Source: Conidiobolus incongruus B7586 (Eukaryota; Entomophthoromycota; Entomophthoromycetes; Entomophthorales; Conidiobolaceae). From it: a stretch of 43,285 nt of DNA. Location: positions 1 to 43,285 of the forward strand of contig JNEM01009845.1 in the NCBI GenBank assembly GCA_000697335.1, given 5' to 3'. Below the pieces are notes generated by a model. That model had not been told where the DNA came from. It did no database searches and was given only the letters and a program-made list of their open reading frames with translations. Below, one piece after another: positions 1-11,065 of this stretch. Within the stretch, counting starts at the first letter, position 1. Each line of letters opens with the position of its first letter. The position numbers were made by a program, and so were the translations under genes.

Positions 1-312
1 CAAATTGGTGTTGTTCTCCGTGACTCCCACGGTATTCCCCAAATCCGTTCCGTCACCGGAAACAAGGTTGTCCGTATCTTAAAGGGTAACGGATTGGCTC
101 CTGAAATTCCCGAAGATATGTACTTCTTGATCAAGAAGGCTGTCTCCGTTCGCAAGCACTTGGAACGCAACCGCAAAGACAAAGACTCCAAATTCCGCTT
201 AATTTTAATCGAATCTAGAATCCACCGTCTTGCTCGTTACTACAAGCGCTCTGGTGCCCTTCCCCCCAACTGGAAGTACGAATCCTCCACTGCTTCTACT
301 TTGGTCGCCTAA
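1..312 (+). CDS. RPS13: 40S ribosomal protein S13 (uS15), 3' part of gene, copy 1
   Basis: Small-subunit ribosomal protein uS15. The window opens inside the gene: reading from base 1 gives 103 residues that match residues 49-151 of the complete copy at 31258-31713 exactly, including the SDSHG-type core ([16 protein letters not shown]) and the C-terminal [16 protein letters not shown]. The first 48 residues lie outside the window. No intron is present in this part. Codons end mostly in C, unlike the A+T-rich neighbours, as expected for a highly expressed gene. The two copies differ at nine silent third positions only, near the two ends of the compared stretch and at 216. This copy appears intact as far as it can be seen, so both copies probably make the same protein. 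Confidence 0.96.
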   Translation, partial: QIGVVLRDSHGIPQIRSVTGNKVVRILKGNGLAPEIPEDMYFLIKKAVSVRKHLERNRKDKDSKFRLILIESRIHRLARYYKRSGALPPNWKYESSTASTLVA

Positions 313-350
313 AGATCATATTTTAAGATTCTATCTTGTGTGGGACGACT

Positions 351-356
351 AATAAA
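351..356 (+). terminator. Poly(A) signal of RPS13 copy 1
   Basis: AATAAA lies 39 bases after the RPS13 stop codon, in a stretch otherwise unlike the 3' flank of the second RPS13 copy. A short inverted repeat (AAGAT-TCT-ATCTT, about 326-338) precedes it. Confidence 0.5.
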
Positions 357-2336
357 ATCAGCAGGAGGTACCAATCACTTGATATCGATAAACACTTTTT
401 TGCTACTAACCCAAATCCTGATTTTTAGTCTTGAACAATTTATTTTATTTAATAGATTTCCAAATTCGCATTTATTTTGCCGATTCTAACCGAAGTACCT
501 TTTTGTATCTATACGAAATTGCAACTTATTGATCTGAAAATATTAAATTTTCAATTGATTAATTCAACCTTGAGAAAGAAAATTGATCAATTTAATCTTC
601 TGTAATAGATCATGTCCTTTGGTTAGTTTTATTTTTATATACATGTAATTATTTTATACTTCAATACTCATTATTTAGCGATTTTTCAATCCCTTTAGTT
701 ATTCTAGTTTCAATTTTTGTCTTAATTTCACTTCATAAATAAGTGAACATATCATCTCCCAATGCTTTATTCACCCCATTCCACATTTCAATCCTTGTTT
801 TAATCTTTTCATCAATTTCTACGTGTGATATTTTTTATCTGAATATTATGATCCTATTCTCGTTTTACCTCTTATAATATTTTACTGGAAGATAATATTT
901 GATATGATTCATCATCTTTCATATTTATCCGATTTATACGATAACCATTTTATATTTTTAGCTTTTAACTTCATAATTTAATCTTCAGACATTTGCCTAA
1001 CCCATTGATCGAGGTGGTAATTATTTAAGACTTGATTTATATCATTTTTATACATTAAATCAAATTCCAAACAACACACTACCATAACATTTTTAACCTT
1101 TCTACTTTTCACTTTAAATATATCATTAATATATTTTAATCACACTCTTGATTTAGAATAAATAATTGAAAGCTCTCCAGTTCTTTTAAGATACCATTTT
1201 CAATGGTCATTTGAGAGATAATTATATTAAAACTCTTCAAATTATTTTATATGAATATTTGGAATTAAGTGTGTTTAAAGGAAACTTTAATAATAGAATC
1301 ACTTAAGCATCATTATTCCTGTATTAAGGTATTATTTTATTAAAGTCAATTCTCAAATTTTAGATTAAATATATTGAATCTGTTGATCTAAAGAATCAGA
1401 CACTATATTTTATAACTATATCAAAATGTTATAAATTGGGCATACTAATATTAATATAAATTTATCAAACATTTTGCCTTTAATGAATAGACTAAAATTT
1501 TTTGATATTTATATTAAATAATGTTTTATAATGATTTGTGTTAATTATATTGATTATTTATTCAACATAATTAAATTAATATTTTTGAAAATGATTCATT
1601 TTATTAACTATAATGACAAAATAATTTAATAAATCTAATATTTTACACAATTGATAATTTAAATATTTAGTCTTTTATATCTTACTATCAAATTCAATGT
1701 TTAGGATTGAATTTTAATTAGCTCTTAGTGAAATTATATTAGTCTAATTTATGTTTAATTGAAAATAATAAATTTTTATTTAATTACTTAATATCATATA
1801 TATCATTCTATTAAAAATAACTATCTTCCAATATATAATATACAAAATAACTTAATGATAACCGTTATCTATTTCTTTTAAAATTATTCGTATTTTATAT
1901 TAAATTATCGTAATATAAGTCTCTTATTACATGATGGATTGAAGAGCTAATTTCATGTATAACCAGCTATATATATTCTATAATTATGATATATTTCGAA
2001 TCATATATAATTCAAAAAATAACATTTATTCTTTGTATATTCTCTTAATTTATCTATATCAAAAACTTGAAGATTTTTGATATTGAAATTATTTTTTCTA
2101 TTTGAGTTACATATCATTTTTCTAATTATCAAATATTTATATTAAATCAATAATTATGTCTTTTTAATCATTGTAGGTATATCGAAAAATTGTATTTTTT
2201 TAAATATTAAATAATTATGCATAATTATGTTTTATTAGTTAATATTAAATTCCAAATTTATATATTTAAATTTAAAAAACATTATATTTTTGAATCAAAA
2301 TAATATATATTTAAAATCAAACTCTTATAATTTTTG

Positions 2337-2356
2337 ATATATATATATATATATAT
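2337..2356. repeat. (AT)n microsatellite
   Basis: Uninterrupted alternating A and T for 20 bases in the spacer before the PPP1R21-like gene. Similar runs occur at about 17211-17228 and 25314-25331. Confidence 0.9.
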
Positions 2357-3320
2357 TATAATAAATGTTAAGAAAATAAAAGCGATGTATATATTGGATA
2401 AGTTTATATTGATTTTTCAAGTTTGATCATTTTGATATTTAAAAATATCAAAATAAAAACATAATACTAGTGTAAATATAAATATAATTAAATTTTATAT
2501 TCCACTGAATCTGAGAAATTATCGAATTTCATGAAATATGAATATTATGCTCAATTTGAAAATATAAAAAATTATTGTACATATATTTTTATTTAATTTT
2601 TATAATTCAGATTGAATTTCATCAGTTTAGTATATTTGAGATTTTAATTCATATAATTCAAAATAATGAATCATAAATATTAGATATGATTATTCTATAT
2701 ATTGCATGAAAATATATCAGATAGTTTATAGTTTGGGGCATTTTTGATATATAATGTTTTAATTAATAATAAACGTAAATAGATTCACTAACAGTATATT
2801 ATTTGAAATTATAGTAGTAATTTTCTATGAAAATTTTATATTTGTTTCTAATCAGTAGTATGTTATAAATAGCAAATTGGTATTATTGATATTATTTGAA
2901 TTAATGAATAAATATATCAAAGTATAGATTTAAAATTTTTTTAAATCATGGGAATTTAAAATTTTATTTTCATTTTAAGTATTATCAAATGTGATTAATA
3001 TTGATTAAATTTAATAATTGATAGAAGATCAAAAATTTTGAAAAAGTTGTTTTTTGTAAATTGATATATTCAAACTTAATATAGTTGTGAAATCATGGAA
3101 TATAACAATACCAGTATTTTAATCAATTACTATCCTATCAGATATTTACATAAATATTTAAGCATTAACTATTCACATTAAATAACAGGACAGTCAATTT
3201 AAATTAAATATGTTTATGGGTCAAGGTTAATGAATGCATTTAAACTATATTTCATTATCATATTGAAACTATGTTTATGATTTCTTGATTAAAATTATTA
3301 TTTGTTGTATTAAAAATAAA

Positions 3321-6300
3321 ATGTCTACTAGTAGTTCTCTTATATCGAGTGGTAATATTAAAACAAATGTTATACTATTTTGATATTTATTTATATTATT
3401 ATTTTCAGGAATAACAGTTGAAGAGCTATCTCATAAATACCAAAAATTGTTACAAGAGTATAATCGGTATTATATTTTAACAAATTGACTATGTTTAATT
3501 GTTCTTAACAAAATCACTATTTTAGCATTAGAGCACAACATTCAGTCTTAAGGAAAGCTATAGTCACTGTAACTTATTTTGTTTGTAATCGACTATATAA
3601 CTTGCACTTATTCAATATTATTAGGAACAAAACAATAACACCGATTTGATAAATCAATTAAAGTCCAAAGAAAATGATTTAAGAAAGGTGAATTGCTTTG
3701 ATTATATTTTGATTTTTAATTAATATTTTTTAGTATTCTCAAGAAATTGATAACCTAATTTTTCATAACCGAGGGTTAACAAAAAAGATTGAAGCATTAC
3801 AAGAAGAAGGACCGAAAGTATTTAAGCTTAATTTATATATATAAATTGCTAATCTATTATTAGAAAAAAAGCACATCTTGGCTTCCAAACAATCAACTCA
3901 AGAAAGAAATGCAAGAAATTAAAATTGCATTAGATGCTGCGGTCTTAGATCTTCAGAACAAAATTCATGAGAATGGTGATAATAATCTCATTGCTAAACT
4001 TTTAGTTTATATTTATCGACATTTTCAATTTATAGAAAGTCTTTATTTGGAATTGGATGAAATAAAATCTAATCATCAAATTATAACGGATGATCTCAAG
4101 TCACAAAATCAATCTCTCCAGCTCAAAATTTCTCAAATTTTAGTATATATCCTATATCTATAAATCTTATAAATAGTTAACTAACTATTAATACAGAATG
4201 ATTACGAACTCAAAATTAAAGACTACGAAGACGGATTAAGTGTTTTAAAGCATGAGAAATCTTTAGTAGAGACCGAAATGCGTAAAGTGCTAGAGACAAT
4301 GAAGAGGCAAGTTTATTTATGCTCTAATTGTAAATTATTATTGACATTATGATAGTTTGAGTGAAACGCCCATTCAATTCAACAATTTTACCGGATCTGA
4401 TGATGTGTTTCTATCAAGTGATATGCTGGAGTTTTTACAAAACTTAAAAGACAATGAAAAAATCCAGAGTTTAGAAGGCGAGGATTATAATTTGTTGTTT
4501 AATTTTGCTCAGAAATTTATCAAGGTAAGCTCGTTGGCACCATTGTATATATCAATGCTCATCTTGAATTAGGATTTGACCTCAAGACTAAGCTGGAATG
4601 AATTTACAAATGGACTAAATCTGCTTCTTAAAGACTTACGACTCTTCTTGGAGTTACAGGAAAACCAAATGATTTATATTAATGAACATTGGAAAAATTC
4701 AAATTTAACTGAAACAATAGTTAAAGTAATTATCACCAAGCTATTTCATAATATTATATTGATTATTATTTAGATCAAGGATCTACAGCGCGTATTCGAT
4801 CAAACTTTTCATCAAGTACTACCTAGTCTTGCATCTATTTTCAACCAATCCCAGCCATACAGCTGGGTTGCACATTCTGATGAATTTTTATCTCAGCCAA
4901 CTATCCAAACTGTATTAAAACAAATTTTCCCAGTATTCTGGCGGATATGCGACTTATTAAATATCTGTGTGCATTCTGATAATTGTCAAGTATTTTCACT
5001 CCCTCCAACTTCCGAATATTCAAAAGCTATATCCACATACGCTGAAAATTCTAATAAGGTTCGTGAATTATGTAAACAATTTTTATCTTGGCAAGACTAT
5101 GCCGTAGTTCAGTTATTTAATGAGGAAAAGACAGCTCTTTTAAAGTGGTCACGTGAATTCAAAAGTCAGATTTTGTCGCTATTTAATTATCATGGTCAAA
5201 AGCTTCAGGCTCAGAATATCAGTATCGAGGATCACTGGTTTATCAAAGCTTGTAACGTTCAAATGATAGGAATACTCTCGAATTTGAAAACTTCCTTTGA
5301 TCGTGTCTTTAGTATGTGCGTTATATGGTTGGAAACCTTCAGCAATATTGATCTACAGACCATAGAGTTTATTTTGAGAATATCTGAACAAACTAGATCT
5401 AAGACCGAATCTATTGATCAGAATCAAGGAGCTAAATTTGCCATCGAAACCATACCGAGTACGTCATTCATCCCCTATACTGCAACACTCAAACTTTTAA
5501 CATCGAATATGACTATTAAAGAGGAAAAAGAGCAGTTACTGAAAACTTTGCAAAATAAGATCGATGCCAACCATTCCCAAACTCAAATAATTGAAGATTT
5601 GAAAAAAGAAATTTCGAATTATGAGCATTCACTGCAAACTGAGAAACATAATGTGAGTCTATTGAAACATCAAATCGAAGAAATTTCTCAAATTCTGCAT
5701 ACAAAAGAATCAGAATTGGCTTCCGCTTTAGCTCAGAACTTGGAAAACGAAGTTAAAATTGCCGAATTGAGCGCAATCAAAGAGCAGGAAACTAAATTCT
5801 TAACCAATGGAACGCATGCTGAATCTAATACTGCTCATTATAATAATGGACAAGATGATGATTTAGAGGATGATAAACCGCTTATTATGATTTCAAAGAA
5901 GATTAATGGTACTAAAGATAATACCAATCGATTGAACGGAACTGATCTCAGTAAATCACCCAACTCGATCGAATCAATTCCCTCTCCAGATACGAATCCT
6001 TCCAATCAGCAAATCGTTAATTTATTTAATCATAGTTATGACATCCAAATCAAAAACCTCATGGAAAAATTAGAAATTTCTCAAGCTGAAACTTTCAGAT
6101 TGCATCAAATTGTGCTTGGAAACAGTCAATTATTGAAAGATTCAGAGTTAGAAAAAAAGCAGCTGCATGATCAAATAGCATCTTTAACAGAGCAACTTGA
6201 AAAAACTAAAGTAATATCTGTATTCAATCACTTAATTCATAAATTAACTCTTTGAATAGGAAGATATATCTACGGTTGAACGACATTATCAGGATCAAAT

Positions 6301-6390
6301 CACTGTAATGTCAGAGAGTAAGTATTCCAATTAATATTATACTTCTTTTATAACACGCTTTTAGGATTTGCCCAAGGATCATTGATATAG
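3321..6390 (+). CDS. PPP1R21-like protein (FERRY complex subunit Fy-2 homologue), 12 exons
   Basis: Coiled-coil protein homologous to animal PPP1R21, a Rab5 effector scaffold in the FERRY complex on early endosomes. Exons by my splicing: 3321-3351, 3409-3466, 3526-3568, 3625-3687, 3734-3817, 3864-4142, 4197-4306, 4356-4524, 4573-4725, 4774-6210, 6260-6317, 6365-6390, giving 836 residues (human about 780). The N-terminal KLRAQ-domain signature is visible (HKYQKLLQEYNRIRAQHSVL), then a long helical middle, and near the C-terminus a match to the TTKRSYEDQ domain (STVERHYQDQITVMSE). An acidic, low-complexity linker (NGQDDDLEDD) lies around residue 630. All phases agree. One intron is GC-AG. The last exon codes for only eight residues, so the exact C-terminus is the least certain part. 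A second endosome or autophagy gene follows downstream. Confidence 0.85.
4307..4355 (+). other. GC-AG intron of the PPP1R21-like gene
   Basis: The only way to keep frame between exons 7 and 8 is a donor reading AG/GCAAGT, the known consensus for GC-AG introns, with acceptor GATAG. It joins codon AG+T and leads into LSETPIQFNNF. All other introns I traced in this gene are GT-AG. Confidence 0.75.
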
Positions 6391-8411
6391 GTCTTGATAT
6401 ATATTTAATTTCAATAACCATTTCAAAATTAGTTATAATGTAATTTGTATATTTTAATTTAACAATAAACAATACTATTTAATTCAATTAAACTTTTAAT
6501 TTAATATACCTGATAATTATTTTTCAATTATAGTAATTTGAAAATGATACATCCACTCTGAAATAATTACATGATTTTTATATAAATGGCTAACATTTTT
6601 CATATCATATTAAACAAAATAAATATATTGATACTAGAAGATAATGCATTATTATGTTTGTTATATTCATTTTCAAAAATCCTAAATTCAAAGTGAAAAA
6701 ATCAGCATTAATTTTTACAATCAAGCTTCAAATTCACATAGTAATTTTGAAATAGAAATTCAGTATTGATAATAACATTTAGTATAATCAAAATACAATT
6801 TATCAGTTTAATATAAAATTTATTTATACTAATGATTCGGATAAAACTTATAAGCCAAATTTCAAGAATAATATAAATATTGTTTTTGATTAGCATATAT
6901 TTCATATTCTATATTCTTTTCAATAACTTTATTATTAAATATTTAGATGCATAATTGATAGGTAAATTTGAATTAATATATATTAATCATATCATTTTGA
7001 AATAAATTTATATTCACTAAAATAACTAAGATTCAATTCAAACATGCTACTCAAAATATACCAAATTTAAAAATCAATTAAAATTTTAGTAGCATTATAT
7101 ATATTATATCAATAGTGATTATTAATATTATATTTTATAATCATAAGTTATGAAATATTTAATTGTATTATATTTGATTGATTTGCATTGTTTATATGAT
7201 TTGTATTTCATAAAACATATAAATTAAAATATCCAATATAAAAATTATTTTATAAAGTATAATATAATTAAAAAATTCAAGTCAATTACTAATATATTGT
7301 TTATAATCAAATATATTTTAAGAAAAATTATACTTCAAATCATAAATTTGCACTTTAGTATTAGACGAATATTAATATATCTAATCTTACACCAAACGCC
7401 TTATATATAGTTAAAATGGTGTCCTATATAGTATTATTATTTAGGTGGACGCTTGATTCTGAATTTCATTACTTATTTGAAATATATAAGATTATATGTA
7501 TGGTTTGACAAAAATTAAATGTAACTTCTGTAATAATTTGTGATTTAAAATATTATTTTGATAATATACATAATTATCGAATATATATCCTATTTTTTAC
7601 TTTATAGTTTTGAGTTTGGCAATTTTAGAAATCATCAACTTGAATAATACAGTGTTTCTCTTATTAGTATTACTATAATTTCAGTTTATATTCAAATTAG
7701 TTTTTTCTGATTTTATTTTTTTGAATCATCATTTGATTTTATTTTAAGTTCCTCTTTTGGAAATAAGGAAATTGATTTTTTTGGATTGATTATAAACTAT
7801 AAATTTATTACAATAAAATTAAATATATATTACATAAATTTATAGTATCTAGGAAACTAAATATTCTATGACTGAAGTTATTTCGATATAATATTTATAT
7901 TAATCTATTATAAACTATTATTGAAATATACATTACTGTGAAATAAAAATTTAATCATGTCATGCTTTTTAAGATTGTGACTTTGCATACAATGTATACA
8001 ATATTGATATTATTAGTTTTGATACATATTTGTTCTAATATCTTTAAATCATCACTTTATTTCTATTTGTGGAAATAGAATATATAAAATTGTAAAGTAT
8101 TAATTTGAAATGGTACCATTTATTACTAATTAATGTTCTTCTTAATTAAGGAACTATACAGATAAACTATATAGTTACAAACATTAAATGTCAGAAATAT
8201 AGACATTATATTGCTTGATTATTATATTTTTCCAAAATTGTTGTAAGTCAATCCCATATTATCAATATTTAGAATATAATCAATTGAATAATAAGTCACT
8301 TTTATCATAAGTTTATTTGTTATTGCAATTATTGATTAATGAACATTACTTTTATTCGGTTTAATTTATTTAATTTGAATTCTCATTGATTTCGTGTGTT
8401 CCTTAAATAGA
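6391..8411. other. A+T-rich spacer, no gene seen
   Basis: Two kilobases between the tandem PPP1R21-like and NRBF2-like genes. No reading frame with coding character was found; the promoter of the NRBF2-like gene must lie at its right end, but no clear motif stands out. Confidence 0.6.
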
Positions 8412-9754
8412 ATGAGCTCTAGTTCGATCAATTTAGGACATCAACAAGCCAATCAGGCAGAATACCATTCAGAGCTTCAGCAATGGAAACAAGCAAAAGA
8501 ATGCCATGAACTTGCTGCTAAATATTTTCTGGAAGCTTTAGAGTGTAGTACAGATTCCGAGGTACTAAATTTATATATTTCTTTTTATTCTTTCATCTAA
8601 TTTTAACTATAAAGATTCGTGATACATTAATTCTACTGAACAAAAACCATAAAAGACAGGCTCAATATATTCAAGACACCTATTTATCTAATAACCACAA
8701 TCGTAAATCTAATTTACCCAATAATAAATTATTTGATGAAAGGCGCCCTTTGGAAGCTTTCTATCCTACTCGGGCCAATTCGGATCCAACTCAAGCATTT
8801 AATCACTATAACAACGTTTCCAATAATAGCACCCCTACAAATGATACTTCTGGTTCTGCGAACCAGTCTATTTATAGAAGCAATTTACCTTCTATCCAAT
8901 TGAATGACGAATCTTTCATGGTACTAAAAGATCAAGAGGTATATTATTGCTTATCAGTATCTTTATTTATATTAATTTCTGAATTTTAGTTAGATCCCTT
9001 TGATAGGTTTTTGGACACTGTTGAAGAATTGGTTCAAAAGATATCTAATCCAGTTGCTTTCACAACTGTTCCACTCAACTTTGAGCCCAAAGCACAAACT
9101 CAAATCTCCAAACAAATAGAATCCAATAGAATGGCCGAATCTTTCTATATGGTACCCAATCCCAATGATAAAAAAAATTCCTCAAATGGAATACAGTAAA
9201 TATTCATTATCGTTTCTAATTTTAAAGCAGTACTGATCATATTATTAGTGAGCTAGTTCCAAGTAAAACTATTGAGGAATACTGTGAAGAGAATTATCAG
9301 TTGAAAATTGCAGTTGATCAATTAACTAAACAGCTGCAAAATGTTGAAAAAACTTCTGAAGAAAATAACAATCTATTGAAAAGCAGTATTATGCAATTCA
9401 AATCAGACGTTCAAAAACAGGCACAACAGCTTAGGATGAGCCAAGATATGCTAAAATCTTCTATTTTGACAAAAAATAGAAATTTATTGTCAAACGAAGC
9501 CATTGGGTCTGTATTATATGGATCATCATCTAAGACGTTTCCAACTTGCCCCGGTAACTGTAAAAGGGTCAAAGAGCTAGAGGAAGAGGTCAAAAAGCTA
9601 CAAGCAGATTTAGCTCAAAAGGTACTCTATTATTACTACCATAATATCATAATTTTACTAACTTATTTTTAAGACTGAGATAATCAATATGCATAAAAGA
9701 CGATGGGAAAATCTGAAGCAGTCTGCCAAAAAACGAGGTTCTAACACTAGCTAA
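8412..9754 (+). CDS. NRBF2/Atg38-like subunit of autophagy PI3-kinase complex I, 5 exons
   Basis: Exons 8412-8561, 8615-8938, 8990-9195, 9228-9621, 9674-9754, giving 384 residues. The N-terminus is an MIT domain very like NRBF2 (INLGHQQANQAEYH.., ..AKECHELAAKYFLEALEC, then a third helix around NKNHKRQAQYIQD). A polar linker follows, then a coiled coil near residues 230-270 (EEYCEENYQLKIAVDQL) and a second helix near 330-360 (ELEEEVKKLQADLAQK). This MIT-linker-coiled-coil order is that of NRBF2 and yeast Atg38, which bridge and dimerise the Vps34 complex I at the autophagy initiation site. The ATG at 8412 is chosen because the frame upstream is not MIT-like. The third intron is only 32 nt and has two acceptors three bases apart, so one residue is uncertain. 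A cysteine pair (CPGNCKR) near residue 335 is unexplained. Confidence 0.75.
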
Positions 9755-11065
9755 AGATTTTTATTTTAACTATATACTTTAATGATATAATATTCATATT
9801 TTTTTAGTTTTATTTGCCAATCCCTGTAATTAGTAAGAACAATATCTCGTATTTTAATATTACAATTCGTAAATATTAAATTCTTATAAATAAATATATA
9901 TTAATTATCTTAGCCATTTCCTCAAAACAAATTTTTATATACGATTCTACCTTAGAATATATGATATCTCATTTAAAAACATTGAACAAATATGATCACC
10001 TAATTAATAATGCATTTGGAACAATTAAATAAATATTATTTATATTAAATTTCAATTAAGTTCAAACTCATAACCTATTTCTTAAATACTTTTGCCTATA
10101 TTCGTAAAATTATATTTAATTACTATAGCTCTATTTTGAGATATATTTTTTTTATCAATTATAAACATTTGTACTAAAATTTACTGAGTCTTTATTGAAA
10201 AGAATTATTTATTTATTTATTATTATTATTATTATTAAATTATTGAAAAATATCATTTGTTTTCTAATGAATGATTAGATTTTTTTGGTAATAATATGTA
10301 ATATTATATCTAATTTAATACTATCTATCTTTTTCATATTATATAACAATATACTTAATTCTGATAAAACCATTTTATTAATACAATAGTTACATCAAAT
10401 ATTTTGATACATATATGCCTAATTTAACCTATTAGTAAATTTTTTACTAATAATGTTATCTTATTTATTATATTGATAATTATTACTAAGAGATGCAAAT
10501 ATTAATTCAATATATTAATTATTAATGACTTTACTGGTAAGGCTCTCAAATTAGTAATCCCTATAATTATCAAATAGTTAGAATTAAAATATCAAAATAT
10601 AAATTGTTATATAAATAAAATATATCCAAATCTAATGACAAAAAAACATAATTATATTTTTGCTTAATTATTTAATTGATTTTAACTTATTTATTCAGTT
10701 AAATAATTAGTTGAAATGATATTAAATATATGATCTTATTTAAATATAAGTTTATAATATTTGGTTTTTTAATATAGATGATGATCATATATAAGGAATT
10801 TTGTGGTTCAATCAATGGTACTTAGAATGATAAAACAATTTGATTATATTCTATAAAAGCTGAAATAATAATTTTAATAACAATAATAATATAGTTGTTT
10901 AATATTACACTGTTAATATATATTTTTATTATTATAATATATGCTTCAAAATAAATGAAATCTTATCCATATATACTATGCGATTTACTTTTTTTAGTTG
11001 AAGAATTGTATTCAAATATTGAAATATATCTAAAAATAACGTTATGCTGAATTAACCTGTTCAAA
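9755..11065. other. A+T-rich spacer between convergent genes
   Basis: About 1.3 kb between the 3' ends of the NRBF2-like gene and FOL1. It holds only an ATTT/ATT simple repeat at 10205-10236 and no coding signal. Confidence 0.6.
10205..10236. repeat. (ATTT)n followed by (ATT)n simple repeat
   Basis: Three to four ATTT units run directly into six ATT units in the spacer between two convergent genes. Confidence 0.85.

Larger units (their letters stand above)
313..3320. other. A+T-rich spacer, no gene seen
   Basis: About 3 kb without a supported gene; all reading frames are closed within short distances. The first 800 bases after RPS13 are rich in T and C on the plus strand, then the skew fades. 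An (AT)10 run sits near 2337-2356. Nothing resembling a tRNA, transposon end or conserved peptide was recognised. Confidence 0.6.

Noticed and set aside
4010-4055. Possible extra intron in exon 6 of the PPP1R21-like gene (GTTTAT to TATAG)
   Set aside because: It is 31 nt and would break the frame; reading through keeps the coiled-coil sequence open.
6708-6905. Minus-strand open frame of 65 codons
   Set aside because: Ile/Leu/Asn-rich chance frame in spacer DNA with no context.
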